Program-made: the position numbers and the translations under genes
Notes under the pieces: model-generated
The model's database searches: none
What the model was told of the DNA's origin: nothing
What the model saw: the letters and a program-made list of their open reading frames with translations, nothing else
Part shown: piece after piece, positions 6,121-7,957 of the stretch
How the letters are laid out: each line of letters opens with the position of its first letter
How positions within the stretch are numbered: the first letter of the stretch is position 1
Source of the DNA: an uncultured Pseudomonadota bacterium
Lineage (GTDB): Bacteria; Myxococcota_A; UBA9042; CAIXZC01
Assembly (NCBI GenBank): GCA_937884235.1
Contig: CALGBT010000293.1
Span: 1-7,957 of the forward strand
DNA length: 7,957 bases
Direction of reading: 5' to 3'

Positions 6121-7812
6121 TTGGTAATACGGCAACAGGATCGCCGGAATCGCATCGAATACCAGGGCAATGGAGGAGGCGTCAGTGGTGCCGTCTCCGT
6201 TGAGGTCAATATCCTGGGGAATGTTCTCGACGAAGGTGACGATGAGTTCCGGCGGGACGGGCAGGTAATCCTCCGGGATGGCCATGATCAGCTCAATGAG
6301 GTTCTCTTTGGTGATGGCACCGCCAATAACGCCCGCCAGACCGACAATCTTGCCGGCATCGTCCACAGTGACCTGGGCCTGAACGCGGGCAGCGTACAAC
6401 ACCGTCTCCGCACTTTCGCCATTGTTGAAGCTGGCTTTGAAAGGAAAAATGAACCCGGAGCCACCGGCGTTCAGGATGCCATCAGTGATGGTGGTATTGG
6501 TGAAGATAACCTGATTATTGCAGAGTGGATCGAAGTTGAGCCCCGACACCTCGTATTCGCAAGTCTCCTGCTGAAAATCACAGGTGGGGTTGGAATCCGC
6601 CACGCCGGCATAGTAAAGATTCATTGTGAACTCTTCACCGTCCATCGTCGGTTCAACAAATTCCACCGTAAAAATCAGCGTGTCGTCAACATTGACCAGG
6701 TTCTGCGCAATGGTCTCGTCGATGAAATCGCCGGCAAGCATCAGTGAGTTGTCGAGACCCTGCTCGCAATTGCCATCGGGCGAGCAGGTTTTGAGGTCAT
6801 TGTCCACGTTCAGGGCTTCGCCTGGTACGCCGCCGTCGCCCACCCGCAGGCTGATGATCTTCACCGCCTGATCGCTAAAGGCAAGATCGCACGCCGGGCA
6901 GGAGCCCCACCACTGCTCGGTGCCGATGCATTTGCCGAAGCTGCAGAGATCGTCCAGGGTGCAGACGGCCCCATCGTCACAAGAGATCTTGTTGAAAACG
7001 TAGAGACAGCCGTAGGCCGGATGGCAGGTCTCGTCGGTGCACATGTTGCCGTCGTCGCATTCCAGAGGTTCGGGGTCTGAGACGCAGTTGCCGGCCTGGC
7101 AATGGTCGTTGGTAGTACAAACATTCTTGTCGGCACAAGTCAGGGTATCATCGTTCACACTAAGACAGCCGGCGCCCGGGGCGCCCGTGGGGTCGCACTG
7201 GTCGGCAGTGCAGGGATTGTCGTCATCACAAAGCTCGTGGTCAGGTTCGTGGATACAGCCCAAAGCCATGTCGCAGCTATCCGCGGTGCACTGGATTCCG
7301 TCAGCGCAGGTCGGTGGCGAACCGGGGAGGCAAGTGCCATTGTCGCAGAAGTCGTCCTCGGTACAAATGTTATCGTCCTCGCAGGCGACACCGGTAGCGG
7401 CATAGGTAGCCTCACTCGGTTTGGCAGCATCGCAGAGCAAGCACGGATTGTCCGGTAGCGGCTGGCCATCTTCGACACAAAGACCATCAATGTGGCACCA
7501 ACCTGCCGCCACCGCGTCTTCGCCACAGCCCCCCTCGCCATCGCAGGCACCAACCCCGCAGGGGCCCCAATCACAACTGTATGCGGTCCCGCCGCAAAGA
7601 CCGGCAATGCACAGATCATTGATGGTGCAGGGGTCGTGATCATTGCAGAAAGTCCCATCCTCCCTGTCATGACATGGGGAGAGTACTTCCTGCTCCTCCT
7701 GAAGGTCACCTGCAGCCAGATCGGCCGCAGCGTCGGCTTCACTGGAACTACTACTGCAAGCCGACAACGCCAACATAATCACAACGAGAATAAGGGGCTT
7801 GCACCATTTCAT
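6118..7812 (-). CDS. Cys-rich repeat lipoprotein with Ca-binding-like C-terminus
   Basis: This 564-residue protein has a clear type II signal peptide (KPLILVVIMLALSAC; C19 lipidated), followed by a Ser run and an acidic stretch. Residues about 47-310 hold seven units of the pattern C-x-D-x(3)-C-T-x(2)-D-x-C-x(n)-G-x-C, for example CDDGNMCTDETCHPAYGC and CEDDNICTEDDFCDNGTC. Alternating Cys and Asp suggests disulfide-braced, perhaps Ca-binding, extracellular modules; such repeats are common in Myxococcota-type surface proteins. Residues about 310-564 form a separate, mostly beta-rich domain of unknown family, with a further Cys group (CDFQQETC). Near the end is D536-x-N-x-D-G-x-x-D544, an EF-hand/dockerin-like loop. 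The ATG is preceded by GAGGG at a 6-base distance. The protein is likely anchored in the outer membrane or on the cell surface. It is first in an operon with mfd (1-base overlap), although nothing in it suggests DNA repair. The function is not known. Confidence 0.88.
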   Translation of the reverse strand: MKWCKPLILVVIMLALSACSSSSSEADAAADLAAGDLQEEQEVLSPCHDREDGTFCNDHDPCTINDLCIAGLCGGTAYSCDWGPCGVGACDGEGGCGEDAVAAGWCHIDGLCVEDGQPLPDNPCLLCDAAKPSEATYAATGVACEDDNICTEDDFCDNGTCLPGSPPTCADGIQCTADSCDMALGCIHEPDHELCDDDNPCTADQCDPTGAPGAGCLSVNDDTLTCADKNVCTTNDHCQAGNCVSDPEPLECDDGNMCTDETCHPAYGCLYVFNKISCDDGAVCTLDDLCSFGKCIGTEQWWGSCPACDLAFSDQAVKIISLRVGDGGVPGEALNVDNDLKTCSPDGNCEQGLDNSLMLAGDFIDETIAQNLVNVDDTLIFTVEFVEPTMDGEEFTMNLYYAGVADSNPTCDFQQETCEYEVSGLNFDPLCNNQVIFTNTTITDGILNAGGSGFIFPFKASFNNGESAETVLYAARVQAQVTVDDAGKIVGLAGVIGGAITKENLIELIMAIPEDYLPVPPELIVTFVENIPQDIDLNGDGTTDASSIALVFDAIPAILLPYYQ

Positions 7813-7818
7813 ATCGAT

Positions 7819-7823
7819 CCCTC
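7819..7823 (-). promoter_or_regulatory. Ribosome binding site of the Cys-rich lipoprotein gene
   Basis: GAGGG on the minus strand, six bases before the ATG at 7812, supports that start. The signal peptide begins directly at this codon. Confidence 0.6.
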
Positions 7824-7863
7824 TCTGGTCCAGATTGAGTCCCCGACGTCAAGGTCGGTTGAT

Positions 7864-7893
7864 ACCATAGCGAAGTCGTACACGTCTACTCAA
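7864..7893 (-). promoter_or_regulatory. Possible promoter of the lipoprotein-mfd operon
   Basis: On the minus strand TTGAGT (7893-7888) and TATGGT (7869-7864) are separated by 18 bases, each matching consensus at four of six positions. Just downstream an inverted repeat CCGAC-6-GTCGG (7843-7858) lies about where transcription would begin and could be a leader hairpin or an operator. Both calls are weak. I see no coding sequence in 7813-7957. Confidence 0.25.
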
Positions 7894-7957
7894 GTTCTCG
7901 TTGAGGCATCCGCGCTGTAGCGGTCTTTGGGCCGTCGTCCCAATGTGTCATCCCGAC

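Noticed and set aside
7928..7957. Possible short palindrome (GGGCCGTCGTCCC) at the window end
   Set aside because: It is imperfect, truncated by the window edge and too short to assign.

Overview
The window reads as chromosomal DNA of a GC-rich Gram-negative bacterium, most like a myxobacterium or other former deltaproteobacterium. The pointers are two lipoproteins with type II signal peptides, a secreted protein built from Cys/Asp-rich repeats plus a Ca-binding-like DxNxDGxxD loop (a style common in Myxococcota and their relatives), and an apparent selenocysteine codon. The assignment is inference from protein style only; there is no rRNA or phylogenetic marker beyond mfd.

Layout. 1-165 (+): last 54 codons of a membrane protein, possibly a DsbD/CcdA-type thiol-redox transporter. 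187-1911 (-): a 574-residue lipoprotein with a UshA/metallophosphoesterase-like domain. Its frame contains one UGA, at 1396-1398. The frame stays open on both sides, homologous motifs continue across the UGA, the UGA falls where I recall a Cys in the family pattern (EPCGC), and a bacterial SECIS-like hairpin follows at the right distance. I annotate it as one selenoprotein gene; conventional gene calling would split it into two ORFs or a pseudogene. 1912-2058: a compact divergent promoter region. 2059-2652 (+): an unrecognised protein with two membrane segments. 2600-6118 (-): mfd, the transcription-repair coupling factor, whose 3' end overlaps the previous gene tail to tail. 6118-7812 (-): a Cys-rich repeat lipoprotein whose stop codon overlaps the mfd start (TAATG). 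7813-7957: the leader and presumed promoter region of the lipoprotein-mfd operon.

The outstanding item is the selenoprotein. Most of the metal ligands that define a working metallophosphoesterase are replaced (HTGNLIG for HTNDxHG, GDMD for GNHE, GGQSM for GGHSH), while a C-x-U motif sits where the first metal motif ends. This suggests a phosphatase fold reused as a periplasmic, membrane-tethered redox or selenol protein. Its activity is unknown from sequence. I recall that reference databases carry families named 'UshA-like (seleno)protein', so the family itself may not be entirely undescribed; this could not be checked here. The Mfd-lipoprotein pair is an operon by overlap, but no functional link between its two products is evident.
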